Source of the DNA: Liopterus haemorrhoidalis
Lineage: Eukaryota > Arthropoda > Insecta > Coleoptera > Dytiscidae
DNA length: 64,000 nt
Direction of reading: 5' to 3'
Assembly: GCA_963971575.1 (NCBI GenBank)
Contig: OZ020624.1
Location: 27,230,356 to 27,294,355 of the forward strand
The notes beneath the pieces were generated by a model. The model was not told the DNA's origin. It searched no databases and saw only the letters and a program-made list of their open reading frames with translations. The translations under genes were made by a program, and so were the position numbers. How positions within the stretch are numbered: the stretch's first letter is position 1; every line of letters begins with the position of its first letter. This document shows positions 35,001 to 41,699 of this stretch, in pieces.

Positions 35001-38000
35001 AAATATATTTTTTTTAATTTTGCGTGGAGTAGCAAATGAAATTTTTTAATGCGTGAATAAACAAATTTTTAATCTTTTTTTTTATGGGATTTTCGCCAAA
35101 AATATGTCATAAAACATATCTCCCAGAGAGGTTGATCTAAAAATCTGAAAACACTTCATAGTATACCTACAAGGCTATTCCAAACGTTTAGGCGGAACTA
35201 AATGGAAAATTCGTTCTTTTAGGTTGTTGTTATTTCATGTTTGACGTTTGGTATGTGAAAATTAAAAATTCCAACAGTGAAACCATGGAAACGAATGACT
35301 TATATCAAAAATAAAATACTTTTTTACTTATTTTAATGACAAAAAAATAAATAACTGGGAAACTTGTATTAAAAATTACACAAAAAATCAAAATATAAAG
35401 AATATGACATTTTAAAATAATATTAATCTTAACCAAAAAATGTTTATTGTAAGTATGATTTACAAAGCATAAACAAAACATCCAAAAAGAACGATTCAAA
35501 CGATGAAAGTAACTAGATTGCAACATTTACTACAAAACCCTGAAATGTGTGAAAATTCACACTTCAAATCAATTTTTGGAACTATAAACGCAGAGGAATT
35601 TCTTTGGCGTTGGAAAATTATTGTTATTAATTACTTAATTTTGAAATCTAGTAACTCTTAACGATTGATGGAGATTTTTCATAATTTATTTTAACAAAAC
35701 AATAAAAACAAAAAATAAAAATTCCATTTAGTTCCACTGGAAGCTAAGAAACGAATATTATTTTTATTTTCTAATTTTACTCACATTTTTTGGAGATAGT
35801 TTAGGTCCAAAATATTTAAAAAATATAAAGTTAGACTTCATTACGATTAATTATTGGACATATTTTATACATATATATTTCTAACTTCAAACAAAGAGTA
35901 TTGAACTAAAAATATTGAAAAAATATATTGACTCAATCCTTGCGTCATATTTATGATACAGAGATCATTTTTAATCGTATTTATTTAATTTACAGGCCTA
36001 TTTTAGTTTAATTAAAAATACGGGAAATGGTTTTAAAAAAAATTATTTGAAGTAAGAATTTTCACACATTTCAGGGTTTTGTAGGTATTTAATAAGTGTA
36101 AGAAGCCAGCATACTGGATGTCTAAGAATATTTTTTCTATAATCACATCAAAATCAACAGTTTTTTGAAAAACGTTTTTATTCGTTAATTGAGTACTAAG
36201 AGCTTCCATTTAATTTTTTAAACAAACTTTAAATAATTTGCAACATATTCGTCAAAATAAAATTTAAATTAAAAAATCCCTAAAATTTTAACAACTATAC
36301 ATATTTTAATTAATTTTTGCTTGTTTTACAATTTTTCAAGAAAGTACCTTTTAAAGTGCTATTTTAAAGCATTAATAGTATACACCAGCGGTTCCCAAAC
36401 TTTTTCGACCGCGACCCGGTACGAGGTTTTAAAATTTTTCACGACCCACCTTATGAAAAAAACATTTATTTACAAAACAAATTTTATTTTAAAGCAGTAG
36501 CTTTATAGTAATAAAGAGTAATAAATAGTAATAAAGGGTATAGTATAGTAATAAAGAATATAGTATAGTAATAAAGAGCACAAATACAATATTCTAGTGA
36601 TTAACTGACGTAAAAAATAATAATATGTACAAAAAAAATCTTTTTTGTGTTTTTACAATTTTTTTCGCGACCCGGCAAAATTTTTCTGCGACCCGATGCC
36701 GGGTCGCGACCTACACTTTGCAAAAAATAAAAATGTTAAATAATTTATATATTAAAAAAAGTAATAAAATATTATAGAATATTTATATGGCACAACGAAA
36801 TTTGCCATAAATAAAACACAAACGAGAAAATGCATTTAAATCAAATAATGGTTGGGACATTTTGAGAATCATGACGTATTTGTAATGGTTCCACCTCTTG
36901 GAAACCACTACCACTGCGCATAAACCGCAAAACAAGTATTCGACTCGTTATTGGCGAAACCAGTAGCAATAAAAATTAGCATAGATAAAAACCACTTTTG
37001 TTAGAAAGATACATTTTATGACATGCGTTTTAAAAACTAAACACAAAGAATTGAGGCGATAAGCCAGACAATAGCCAATACTTTTGTAACAGGTGGGGCT
37101 TATAAAATATATGGCGCACCGACAGGGGTCAATTTTATTAATAATAAGCAAAAATTTGAACAATTCTTATTCGTATCATGTTTCCAGTGTCTAGTTTTTT
37201 AACATTTTTTTTTGCGACCTCATCCCAACCCTAGGCATTTTACGTCGTTCTTGAGACTTAATTTCTGGCTCAATAATCTCATAAGCACTACGTTGTAATA
37301 AATATAGTTGAATAAAAATAATTAAATTTTTACTAATTATTGTTTAGTTATGTTAATAACTAGTTAGATAACAACAAATACAAAAAGTCTTGACCATGTA
37401 GGATTTATATTAGATAAGAGATAGATAGAGTTATTTGAATAAAAGCAAAAAGTTGGGGGATGTAAAGTTAATGTCAAAATTGTTTCGCGGGCCCCCAGGG
37501 GTCTTCGGACCACAGTTTAAGAACCGCTGGTATAAAGCATTATAATGCATTACAATTTTTTGAATTGGCAAAAAAGGAAAGAGAAAAAGTAAATTACGTG
37601 AATTTTTACTTTTTATTAATTTTTTATTTATAATAAAATTATATTTCCAAAAATTTAAGAAAAAATACAGAAACAATAGATTATAACATTTCGAAAAATT
37701 TACAGTCATAGAAAAATAATAAAATAATTATGCTTTTATTTATTTATATTTTGTGCTTTTACTTAGGTACATCCTGCAATAATTTTTTGTTCTCCTTTGC
37801 ATATTTAGTGAATTCTGCACACGTCATATTCATGTTAAAATTACGAAGAACGCGAAGCAATGTCTACATTTAAATAATACACAAGACACAGCTAAATGTA
37901 AAGTGTTCACAAATCATGCATGTTATGAATTTAGGATAAGAAATAAAAGCTAGAAATTAGGCATACCTAATTGTAAATCCGAACACATAATAGTCCCGAA

Positions 38001-40283
38001 AGACATCATTGGGGGACACCGGGACATATAAGCTAAATTCGGGACAAATCCCGATAAATCGGGACGTCTGGTCACCCTAGTTCCATATTATACATACAAC
38101 TTAAGAACTTTCATTTGATGCCACACAATAAATATTAAAAAAATATATATAGGTATTTTTTTTTTCAAAATACTAATCGGATCAAATATTCCAATTGAAC
38201 TATTCCGGTTCCCATCAATGCAGAGCCGCAATAAGGGGGGACTGAGGGGGCGACGGCCCTGGGCGCACTAAGGAGAAGGGCGCTGACGGGCTTGACTAAG
38301 GGGCGCCATAGCGAAAGCGAGAACCGAGGAATTTTTTTTTTTTTTTTTGCTCATCACTTGTATTTTGAGAGATGAGAACCTTTTATTTGCCAAGGGCGCC
38401 AAAACACGGTTCTGCCCCTAGCGTAAGTTTTCCTTACTGCGGCTCTGCATCAATGTACAATATGGACATTTTTAGATCAATCCCTCTGAGAGATAGGATG
38501 GGGAACGATTGGATACGATTTGGTCTCAGTATATTTCCTATATGTGGGTCAAAAAGTTGTATACTGCGTTCAAAGGTGAGTTTGCAGTAAAGCTCTTATG
38601 GTAAATGGGAGCGCTGTTGCCAAATGTTGTAAAACTGTCAAATGTGTCAATTATAATAATATAAAAAACTTGTATGATTTACAAAAATCAGCTCTTATAA
38701 AACTCAAAATAACACTCAACAAAAACAAATGACCATTTGCAAAATACTGCGTCTTCACAGATCAGCGCATTTTAGAGCTGGCAACGTCGACAAGCAAGAA
38801 AAGGATAGCGTCATTATGTAAACCCATTAGAGAGTATGAAAAAGAACTACTCCATATGCCCTGTACTGCAAACTCACCTTCGAATGCACTATAGAAGCAT
38901 GCGAAAATTAAATTTTCTATGTTCAGGCGTTTGGCTACAATTTCTACCGTACAGACAGACACACACATGAGTGACGTTATAAAGATTTTTTAGTGGTCAT
39001 ATGTATAAAACCCTCAGCAAATCGTAACCTGCGGTTGAAATTTTTGAAACCTCATAACATATTTAATATACAACAACTTTAAAGCTTTAATTAGTTCAAA
39101 TTTGCTTTTTAAGTCTTTTAAAAATTATCTAACTTCGATGTTTTTTAGCTTTTGGGATACTATATCTCAAATATTAAAAAGAAAAGGGACTGCGGTTTGA
39201 ATTTCTAAAGCCCAAAATACATTAGAGATATATTTTGAGTATTTATTTAATATTCATCTACTGTAAATTAGCCAAAAATATATTTATCTTCTGAGAAGTC
39301 CACCCTTAGTGTTTAAAATAGTTTTCTTCGACTTTTGGCTTCTGCAAAGATGTCAACGATCTTGTATGATCGTCTTCAACAGTAATTAATGTTGTCACTT
39401 AACCGCTGTTGTCCTATAGTACTTCTTAGATAATTTTTTATAATGTTTAACTTTGATAATTACCTCTCAGCTGACGCAGATATTATAGGAAGTGTTAAAA
39501 ACAGCACAAAAGCTGTGAATATATCGTCAAAATTGGATAAAATTGTCTATTAAAAATATTTTAGCAAGTTCTCTTTTACTGGAACTTAATAGTATTTTCA
39601 CCCATTTCTAAGGAGGGAGGGGTTTCTTTAAATATATTTACCTGTACATATCTAGAGTTATAAGATAAATATTCAGTCCTGCCTTGGCTTGGCACTAAAG
39701 TAAATCCATATACAGCCAGAAATACTATAGTAGCAATACTAAATTTAAATGCTAAATCTATCCCAAAATTAAATTCAGTACTTTTGTTAACAATTAAGTA
39801 ATAAGAATGCAGATTTATCACAGAAAGTACAACATATAAAGTCCATAAAACGCAAATTTTAACAGGTCCCCTTGGACTCAAACCAAGTCTCTTTTCCAAC
39901 GCCATTAAATATACAAAATGAACAATCCAAGTAACGCACTGCGTAGCAGCTAAAAAAATCTTAATAGGTGGTAATTGAACCCCAGTTTTAGAATATTCAA
40001 TATAAACAGTTAAAACCGGTATAAATGCTAGTGTTAATGATGATATAAAACGTAATCTTATACTTCGAATTTGAATTTTTTCACGAGTAACATAACCAAA
40101 GTGGCGCCCTGAATAATAAGCGGATATTATTGCTAATACAAATAAAACTGGAATCTGCAAACAGAGTTGTTGAAAACATAAGCCCAAATCATGAAATTTT
40201 GGTGACCACAGACTCAAACCATCTGGACCACACATCGCGTTCCAACTCCAGCGCCATTGTGGCGAATCTTGAAAGTTATCCAT
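19756..40283 (-). CDS. ABCC10: ABCC10/MRP7-like ABC transporter, 16 coding exons
   Basis: The exons join with consistent phases into 4629 bp, 1542 residues, close to the usual ABCC10 length. ABCC proteins pump organic anions and conjugates across membranes using ATP; this gene's substrate cannot be read from sequence. Residues 1-214 hold five hydrophobic segments (TMD0). TMD1 spans about 330-650. NBD1 has Walker A GHVGCGKSS (730-738), QQPWLQ Q-loop, LSGGQ (823-827) and IYIMDD (843-848), so Asp replaces the catalytic Glu, as is usual for ABCC NBD1. TMD2 spans about 930-1275. NBD2 has GRTGAGKSS (1341-1349), Q1389, FSVGQ (1442-1446), IDE with Glu1467 and His1498. All introns are GT-AG. The ATG at 40283 has G at -3 and +4. 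No stop or frameshift is seen in the exons, so it looks functional despite heavy transposon load in its introns. The ABCC10 assignment rests on the N-terminal CGPDGL...CFQQL block. Confidence 0.93.
20249..20489 (-). CDS. ABCC10: ABCC10-like exon 15 (NBD2 Q-loop and signature)
   Basis: Acceptor ATTTTCAG, reading RSRLSVIPQDPFLFSGTVRE, then MFSVGQKQLLCLARAILHNA. 241 bp, donor GTAAGG. The signature is FSVGQ rather than LSGGQ, as in other ABCC NBD2 domains. Confidence 0.93.
20544..20735 (-). CDS. ABCC10: ABCC10-like exon 14 (NBD2 Walker A)
   Basis: Acceptor TTTCTTTAG, reading RDHLAPSLKGVTFETRPAEK then VGVVGRTGAGKSSLLYALFR. 192 bp, donor GTAAGA. Confidence 0.93.
20826..21133 (+). pseudogene. LINE ORF2 C-terminal fragment in intron 13
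   Basis: The plus reading gives NRLRLMGHMMRRDSNRTPKK, then QNRPRTRW and WKEKTKDKKGWRKIVNQA, with two in-frame stops. The GHMMRRD / RPRxRW / GWRKIV order is typical of endonuclease-type LINE ORF2 C-termini. It lies antisense to the host gene, right beside the DD41D insertion. Confidence 0.7.
21142..22433 (-). mobile_element. DD41D Tc1/mariner-superfamily transposon, complete ends
   Basis: A perfect 29-bp inverted repeat begins CAAGGTGTCTCAAAAGAAAT at 21142 and ends at 22433. TA lies on both sides (21140-21141, 22434-22435). The transposase reads on the minus strand: HTH (MERFSGADRALCVREFYKNG), IRHWVKKFEETG, first Asp in LFSDEAHFHLNG, second in QQDGATSHTSN, third in PDLTPMDFF with 41 residues between, so DD41D. 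Frameshifts at about 22060, 21780 and 21600 make it inactive, but perfect ends suggest a fairly recent insertion. It lies in intron 13 of the ABC transporter, in the same direction. Confidence 0.95.
22565..22787 (-). CDS. ABCC10: ABCC10-like exon 13 (TMD2 to NBD2)
   Basis: Acceptor TTTTTTAAG, reading GLVGLAISYALSITSLLSGV, then ERVNQYIEEVEPE, ending in FNHVVMKYR. Donor GTAAGA, phase 2. The next intron (1829 bp) carries a DD41D element and a LINE fragment. Confidence 0.92.
22841..23221 (-). CDS. ABCC10: ABCC10-like exon 12 (TMD2)
   Basis: Acceptor TTTTTTAG, reading GSVVVTIYGLPWLCLILLPL, then SRELKRLSSVTLSPIYSHFN and ETLQGLPTIRA. Donor GTATCC. 381 bp; the introns on both sides are 51-53 bp. Confidence 0.93.
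23273..23405 (-). CDS. ABCC10: ABCC10-like exon 11 (TMD2)
   Basis: Acceptor TTTTTTACAG, reading SKVTFFDISPLGRILNRFSS then DTYTIDDSLPFILNILLAQI, a strongly conserved ABCC TMD2 block. 133 bp, donor GTTTGT. Too short for ORF calling alone but unambiguous by phase and motif. Confidence 0.93.
23516..24021 (-). CDS. ABCC10: ABCC10-like exon 10 (NBD1 to TMD2)
   Basis: Acceptor TTTTTAG, reading GKPSEVLDDFEEFLLPSEME, an acidic linker, then the first TMD2 helices (WKAIGHVLSFSILISIILMQ) and FAYGGVRAATKIHKTLLK. 506 bp, donor GTAATA. Confidence 0.92.
24080..24470 (+). pseudogene. DD41D element 5' fragment in intron 9
   Basis: The reading TWYNSQMSLREVSAMFSATY, then LTEENKLEIALEVES and KLIAQTVSMSKSSVYRALK, matches the N-terminus of the element at 880-2060, including its 5' untranslated part. 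No catalytic region remains. Confidence 0.8.
24538..24801 (-). CDS. ABCC10: ABCC10-like exon 9 (NBD1 signature and Walker B)
   Basis: Acceptor TTTTTCTAG, reading GVGEGGATLSGGQKARVALA, IYIMDDIISAVD, and the H-loop ILCTHHTQYL. Donor GTAAGA. 264 bp. The preceding intron (1434 bp) contains the 28S fragment and a 22-bp array. Confidence 0.93.
24975..25500 (+). rRNA. 28S rRNA 5' fragment, rearranged pseudogene
   Basis: From about 25108 the sequence follows the 5' end of 28S rRNA: CCCGCTGATTTTAAGCATAT, then AACTAACCAGGATTCC, TAGTAGCGGCGAGCGAACAG, GTCGGGTTGCTTGAGAGTGC and GAGAGAGTTCAAGAGTACGT. Just upstream, 24975-25105 is a second, partial copy of the later section (GCGGGTGGTAA ... GACCGATGG ... 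GAGAGAGTTCA) joined directly to the start of 28S. Many substitutions in otherwise invariant stretches show it is not functional. It sits inside intron 8 of the ABC transporter, antisense to it, and a 22-bp array follows directly. Confidence 0.85.
25505..26175. repeat. 22-bp minisatellite, block 1 (intron 8)
   Basis: About 30 units such as ATTCGCGATCAGTTTGCGAG plus TT, rich in TTCGCGAG and TTCGCGA. The phrase TTCAATTTGGGATTAG recurs at 25637, 25747, 25879, 25989 and 26099, spacings 110, 132, 110 and 110. These are five- or six-unit higher-order repeats of a 22-bp monomer. Confidence 0.9.
26236..26394 (-). CDS. ABCC10: ABCC10-like exon 8 (NBD1 Q-loop)
   Basis: Acceptor TTTCCAG, reading GFGFVTQQPWLQRGTVRDNI to LPNGDLTG. 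159 bp. Its donor (GTTCAT) is a weaker consensus than the others. Confidence 0.9.
26458..26575 (-). CDS. ABCC10: ABCC10-like exon 7 (NBD1 Walker A)
   Basis: Acceptor ATTTTTAG, reading GQFVGIMGHVGCGKSSLLAS to IEDLELG. It contains Walker A of NBD1. 118 bp, donor GTAAGG. The intron after it is only 63 bp. Confidence 0.93.
26798..27309 (-). CDS. ABCC10: ABCC10-like exon 6 (to residue 722)
   Basis: Acceptor TTTTCAG, reading KQRAAELKYLKGRKYLDALC, the last TMD1 helices and RVQRLLDLPDLDLDKF. It ends in the first beta strands of NBD1 (FNLTNINLYIKK). Donor GTAAGG. 512 bp. An acidic/Ser insert (SSSSPENEVE) precedes NBD1. Confidence 0.92.
27350..27777. repeat. 22-bp minisatellite, block 2a (intron 5)
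   Basis: Same TTCGCGAG-containing 22-bp monomer as block 1, more diverged. It is split from block 2b by the Harbinger element at 27778-28794; removing the element rejoins GCGAGTTATTCGGGATCAAT, a normal unit. Confidence 0.85.
27778..28794 (+). mobile_element. PIF/Harbinger-type element carrying a MADF-like ORF
   Basis: The inverted ends are AGGATTCCACACACCAAAGC, followed by GC-rich subterminal repeats (GGTGGCGGCCAC). TTA lies on both sides (27775-27777, 28795-28797). An inverted pair GCGGCCTAACGCAAC lies at 27831-27845 and 27956-27970. From the ATG at 28020 a reading begins MSKIDNLTEKIID. After an apparent one-base deletion it continues VKDHLILYDLAHPDYKNIRK then INKVWDEIGKVLEIDSK, which fits a MADF DNA-binding domain, the kind of accessory protein Harbinger elements encode. 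The nuclease gene is missing. A second MITE (28171-28575) sits inside it. Confidence 0.8.
28171..28575. mobile_element. AGTCTGTTCCAAACG-ended MITE nested in the Harbinger element
   Basis: The inverted ends are AGTCTGTTCCAAACGATTAG and, on the other strand, AGTCTGTTTCAAACGGTTAG. GTAA lies on both sides (28167-28170, 28576-28579). The uninterrupted site would read GATAGTAAGTAG, which looks like a splice donor at the end of the MADF-like exon. A related copy is at about 35165-35530, and shorter relatives are at 60370-60535, 62485 and 32865. Confidence 0.8.
28798..29080. repeat. 22-bp minisatellite, block 2b (intron 5)
   Basis: Continuation of block 2a after the Harbinger insertion, with TTCGCGAGTTAATCGCGATC-type units and progressive decay. 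Confidence 0.8.
29218..29455 (-). CDS. ABCC10: ABCC10-like exon 5 (to residue 551)
   Basis: Acceptor TTTTACAG, reading LSVTLYLLYNQVGLAFLAGV, then SRKDERVKLITEVLRGIRTI. Donor GTAAGT. 238 bp. The next intron holds the 22-bp array and the Harbinger element. Confidence 0.93.
29981..30204 (-). CDS. ABCC10: ABCC10-like exon 4 (to residue 472)
   Basis: Acceptor GTTTTTAG, reading GAMCNAHFNFYMNLVGLKIR, then IYRKTLTVEA and GEIMNFMSTDTDRIVN, the intracellular loop of TMD1. Donor GTAAAT. 224 bp. Confidence 0.93.
30566..30817. mobile_element. Long-TIR MITE with TTA duplication, copy 2
   Basis: Same family as 14305-14563: the ends are GACCCGGTCTTTCCACCTTC and the complement of GGCCCGGTTTTTCCACC. TTA lies on both sides (30563-30565, 30818-30820). 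It lies in intron 3 and abuts the mariner at 30835. Confidence 0.88.
30835..31900 (-). pseudogene. DD34D mariner transposase, nearly full length
   Basis: The minus reading begins MEVPGGKKNHFRHLLYFVFC and RTAQDWFSKFKNGNFDLGDH. After a frameshift it reads GNWVPHNLSDGHK, the first Asp in IVTGDEKWCLYV, the second in ILFHDNARTHTAN, and the third in PPYSPDLAPTDYYLF, with 34 residues between. An in-frame TGA lies after EALNDLK, and the reading then ends DGEYIID. One frameshift and one stop make it inactive. I found no clear terminal repeats; the left side ends right beside a MITE. It sits in intron 3 in the host-gene direction. Confidence 0.88.
32165..32431 (-). CDS. ABCC10: ABCC10-like exon 3 (to residue 397)
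   Basis: Acceptor TTTTTTTTTCAG, reading SLSTMRHLENSPEIS, then FWFQFYTIGVLRFISDCSGF and PLLLNRLVTFIE of the first TMD1 helices. Donor GTAAAT. 267 bp. The intron before it (about 2.0 kb) contains a 21-bp tandem repeat and a hAT MITE. Confidence 0.92.
32571..32717. repeat. 21-bp tandem repeat, seven units (intron 2)
   Basis: Units are GCAAATCAAATTCAACNTTT plus T, seven copies with no length change. On the minus strand this gives a seven-residue pattern (FDLQKVQ). I regard that as a by-product of the 21-bp period, not a protein. Confidence 0.9.
32942..33823. mobile_element. hAT-type MITE, copy 2, with a nested element
   Basis: The left end is CAGCGGTTTTTAAATTGTGG and the right end the complement of CAAGGGTTCTTAAACTTA. 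The 8-bp duplication TATTAAAC is perfect (32934-32941, 33824-33831). Same family as 13732-14290. It contains the TA-flanked element at 33169-33498. Lies in intron 2. Confidence 0.92.
33169..33498 (-). mobile_element. 330-bp TA-flanked element with near full-length ORF, copy 1
   Basis: The inverted ends are TAGTGCGTTCAAAGGTGAGT, about 28 bp, with TA on both sides (33167-33168, 33499-33500). On the minus strand one ORF of 98 codons (ATG at 33462) runs almost to the other end: MANGSGVAKCCKSVKCVNYN ... PFVEYCVFTDQRVLELAMS ... IREYEKELLHMP. I do not recognise it. It is nested in a hAT MITE, so it is the younger insertion. Copies are at 38562-38891 and 43096-43413. Confidence 0.85.
34010..34390. 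repeat. Dispersed repeat (intron 2 edge), partner of 36810-37195
   Basis: About 370 bp including GTTCCACCTCTTGGAAACCA and AAGTATTCGACTCGTTATTG is repeated almost unchanged at 36810-37195 in the same orientation. No ends or coding content recognised. Confidence 0.75.
34451..34733 (-). CDS. ABCC10: ABCC10-like exon 2 (residues 215-309)
   Basis: Acceptor ATTTTAG, reading IGEQQSLLASANHAAYNRYL then FLSRVLFHWVSPLIKKGTEK, the linker entering TMD1. Donor GTAAGT. 283 bp. Intron 1 before it is about 4.9 kb. Confidence 0.92.
35165..35530. repeat. Partial copy of the MITE family seen at 28171
   Basis: It starts GCTATTCCAAACGTTTAGGC, then GGAACTAAATGG, and runs through a body matching the 28171-28575 element in the opposite orientation up to GATGAAAGTAACTAGATTGC. 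It is cut off before its second end by the next element. Confidence 0.65.
35533..36081. repeat. TIR-bounded repeat (CAAAACCCTGAAATGTGTGA)
   Basis: CAAAACCCTGAAATGTGTGA at 35533 and its inverse ending at 36081 are both flanked by TA. Sequence just outside the right end (to about 36300) is repeated at 51888-52133 and partly at 61615-61735, so the real repeat may extend past these ends. Confidence 0.5.
36386..37529. mobile_element. Composite hAT-ended element
   Basis: The left end is CAGCGGTTCCCAAACTTTTT, followed by a GACCCGG-rich arm and its inverse at about 36680-36710. The right end is the complement of CAGCGGTTCTTAAACTGTGG. Flanks GTATACAC and GTATAAAG match at 6 of 8 positions. Inside are the dispersed repeat 36810-37195 and the arm of the hAT family at 13732. 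It may be one mobilised block or several hAT MITEs piled together. Intron 1. Confidence 0.5.
38221..38447. mobile_element. hAT-type MITE (CAGAGCCGCA ends)
   Basis: The ends are CAGAGCCGCAATAAGG and, inverted, CAGAGCCGCAGTAAGG. The 8-bp duplication CATCAATG is perfect (38213-38220, 38448-38455). The body contains a T run followed by GCTCATCACTTGTATTT and a GGCGC-rich part. Related pieces are at 54410-54540. Intron 1. Confidence 0.92.
38562..38891 (+). mobile_element. 330-bp TA-flanked element, copy 2
   Basis: Same length and ends as 33169-33498 (TACTGCGTTCAAAGGTGAGT and inverse), TA on both sides (38560-38561, 38892-38893), no indels between the two copies. Here the ORF is on the plus strand and interrupted by a TGA in place of a Trp codon. 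Intron 1. Confidence 0.87.
39642..40283 (-). CDS. ABCC10: ABCC10-like exon 1 (residues 1-214)
   Basis: Starts at the ATG of MDNFQDSPQWRWSWNAMCGP and ends at YNSRYVQ before the donor GTAAAT. Five hydrophobic segments form TMD0. 642 bp, phase 0. A candidate acceptor (TTATTTTAG) lies just upstream, so a non-coding 5' exon is possible. Confidence 0.93.
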
Positions 40284-40631
40284 TGCTTGTTTTAATCTAA
40301 AATAACAATAAAAATATTATTAAAATACAACAATACAATATCCAACTACTATCACAAAAAAATATATACAGTATTTAGTAAGTTAAACAACAAATTTTGA
40401 TTAAACACTTAAAAAGTACTTACAATTAAGGTTCACATTAATTGCGTATATTCTTCAAATCTAATGTTTAAGAGGTAAGTCCTGCACTAATCAAACCATT
40501 TTACATGTAACTGAAACATTTTTTTTCAATTATTAATAACTTTTAAACAAACAAATATTGCAATATATTTTTATGACGTTTTAGGTTAGGGTTGGTCACT
40601 AAAACCAGCCATTTCATTATAATTTCACAAG
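40284..40631. promoter_or_regulatory. Shared 5' region of the ABCC10-like and CCDC97-like genes
   Basis: The two start codons face away from each other across 348 bp, so transcription must begin for both within or close to this stretch. I see no clear TATA box and cannot place start sites. Transposon signatures, dense on both sides, are absent here, which fits a constrained promoter. Confidence 0.6.
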
Positions 40632-41666
40632 ATGGCAGCAGAAGAAATGGTGGAAACCCCCGCTAATATTATCGAACATTTAATTTTAAACAAAGACGTA
40701 ATATTTAAAAGTCAACAAAGGGATGAAAACGATCTTACAGATGAAGAAAAACGTAAAATTGCTACAGATATTTTTAACCAAAGCAAATCGAAGTTTTTAT
40801 CACGATTTGGAAAAGATTTAAAACAAGACCACTTAGAATATTTCGAAAATTTTACAAATGATGAAAAAGAAGGCTACGACCTTAAATTTTATTTATTAAA
40901 CCTTAAGAGATATTTTACAACATCAAAAAGAAACATGGATATAAGAAATAGAAGATATAGTGCTTTAAATAAGTTAATAGAAGAAAATACTTATTTTTCT
41001 GAGACAGAAATGATGAAACGAAATCCATTACTTTACGATCAGTTAGTGGGACAATATATGTCTGAAGAAGAAAAGAAAAAACGGGACAATATAGACACAA
41101 CTAACATAACTTTTGTAAATTTATTGCTAGAAGGGATTGATAGAGATCAAACTAAGAAGAAGCAAAAGGAACAGAAAGAATCTGAAGAGGATCAAATGGA
41201 AGAAGAAGACACAGATGAAGAAGGTGAAAAGAAAATTGAAACAGAACCAATGGAAGAAGAAATTCCAATAACAACAAGATGGGGTGAATTTCCTGGTAGT
41301 GAAGAAGATAATAAACCAAATTTCAGTTTTTTAAATACTCCACAACCTAGAGCACCAATTGTTTTTATTACAGAACCAGAAAGAAAACTTTTAAAAGAAG
41401 AATTTATAAGTATAATGCATCAAAATTTTATTGATGGTAAAGATGATTTTGATTATACTTCTGTTGACGATAATGAAGATTATGATAATATTGAAATTAA
41501 AAATTGCGATGCTGAAGAAAAATATTTTGATTCTGAAAGTCCGGAAGAGTGTGAAGAAAAAATGAATATTGAAGAAAGTTCTGAGGATGAGTTGGATGTT
41601 TTTATGAAACGTTTAAATCAGCACCATAGCGTTAAAGAACTTAGTGAACATTTGAGTACTTTGTAA
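40632..41666 (+). CDS. CCDC97: CCDC97-like protein, single exon
   Basis: 344 residues, close to the 343 of human CCDC97. The conserved core is at about residues 104-151: IRNRRYSALNKLIEENTYFS, ETEMMKRNPLLYDQLVGQYM and a following EEEK run. This is the CCDC97-type domain with its RRYxAL and PLLYxQxxGQY motifs. An acidic Glu/Asp stretch follows at 181-210, a TRWGEFPG motif at about 215-222, and a C-terminal acidic region ending in FMKRLNQHH. CCDC97 is reported in association with the splicing factor SF3B; that is family knowledge. It has no membrane segment. The ATG follows CACAAG and is the first in frame. No intron is visible. Polyadenylation motifs follow within 35 bp of the stop. Confidence 0.9.
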   Translation: MAAEEMVETPANIIEHLILNKDVIFKSQQRDENDLTDEEKRKIATDIFNQSKSKFLSRFGKDLKQDHLEYFENFTNDEKEGYDLKFYLLNLKRYFTTSKRNMDIRNRRYSALNKLIEENTYFSETEMMKRNPLLYDQLVGQYMSEEEKKKRDNIDTTNITFVNLLLEGIDRDQTKKKQKEQKESEEDQMEEEDTDEEGEKKIETEPMEEEIPITTRWGEFPGSEEDNKPNFSFLNTPQPRAPIVFITEPERKLLKEEFISIMHQNFIDGKDDFDYTSVDDNEDYDNIEIKNCDAEEKYFDSESPEECEEKMNIEESSEDELDVFMKRLNQHHSVKELSEHLSTL

Positions 41667-41699
41667 ATAAAATGTATATACATATTTATTAAAAATAAA
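41666..41699 (+). terminator. Polyadenylation signals of the CCDC97-like gene
   Basis: AATAAA at 41666-41671, overlapping the stop codon, and again at 41694-41699. Confidence 0.6.
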
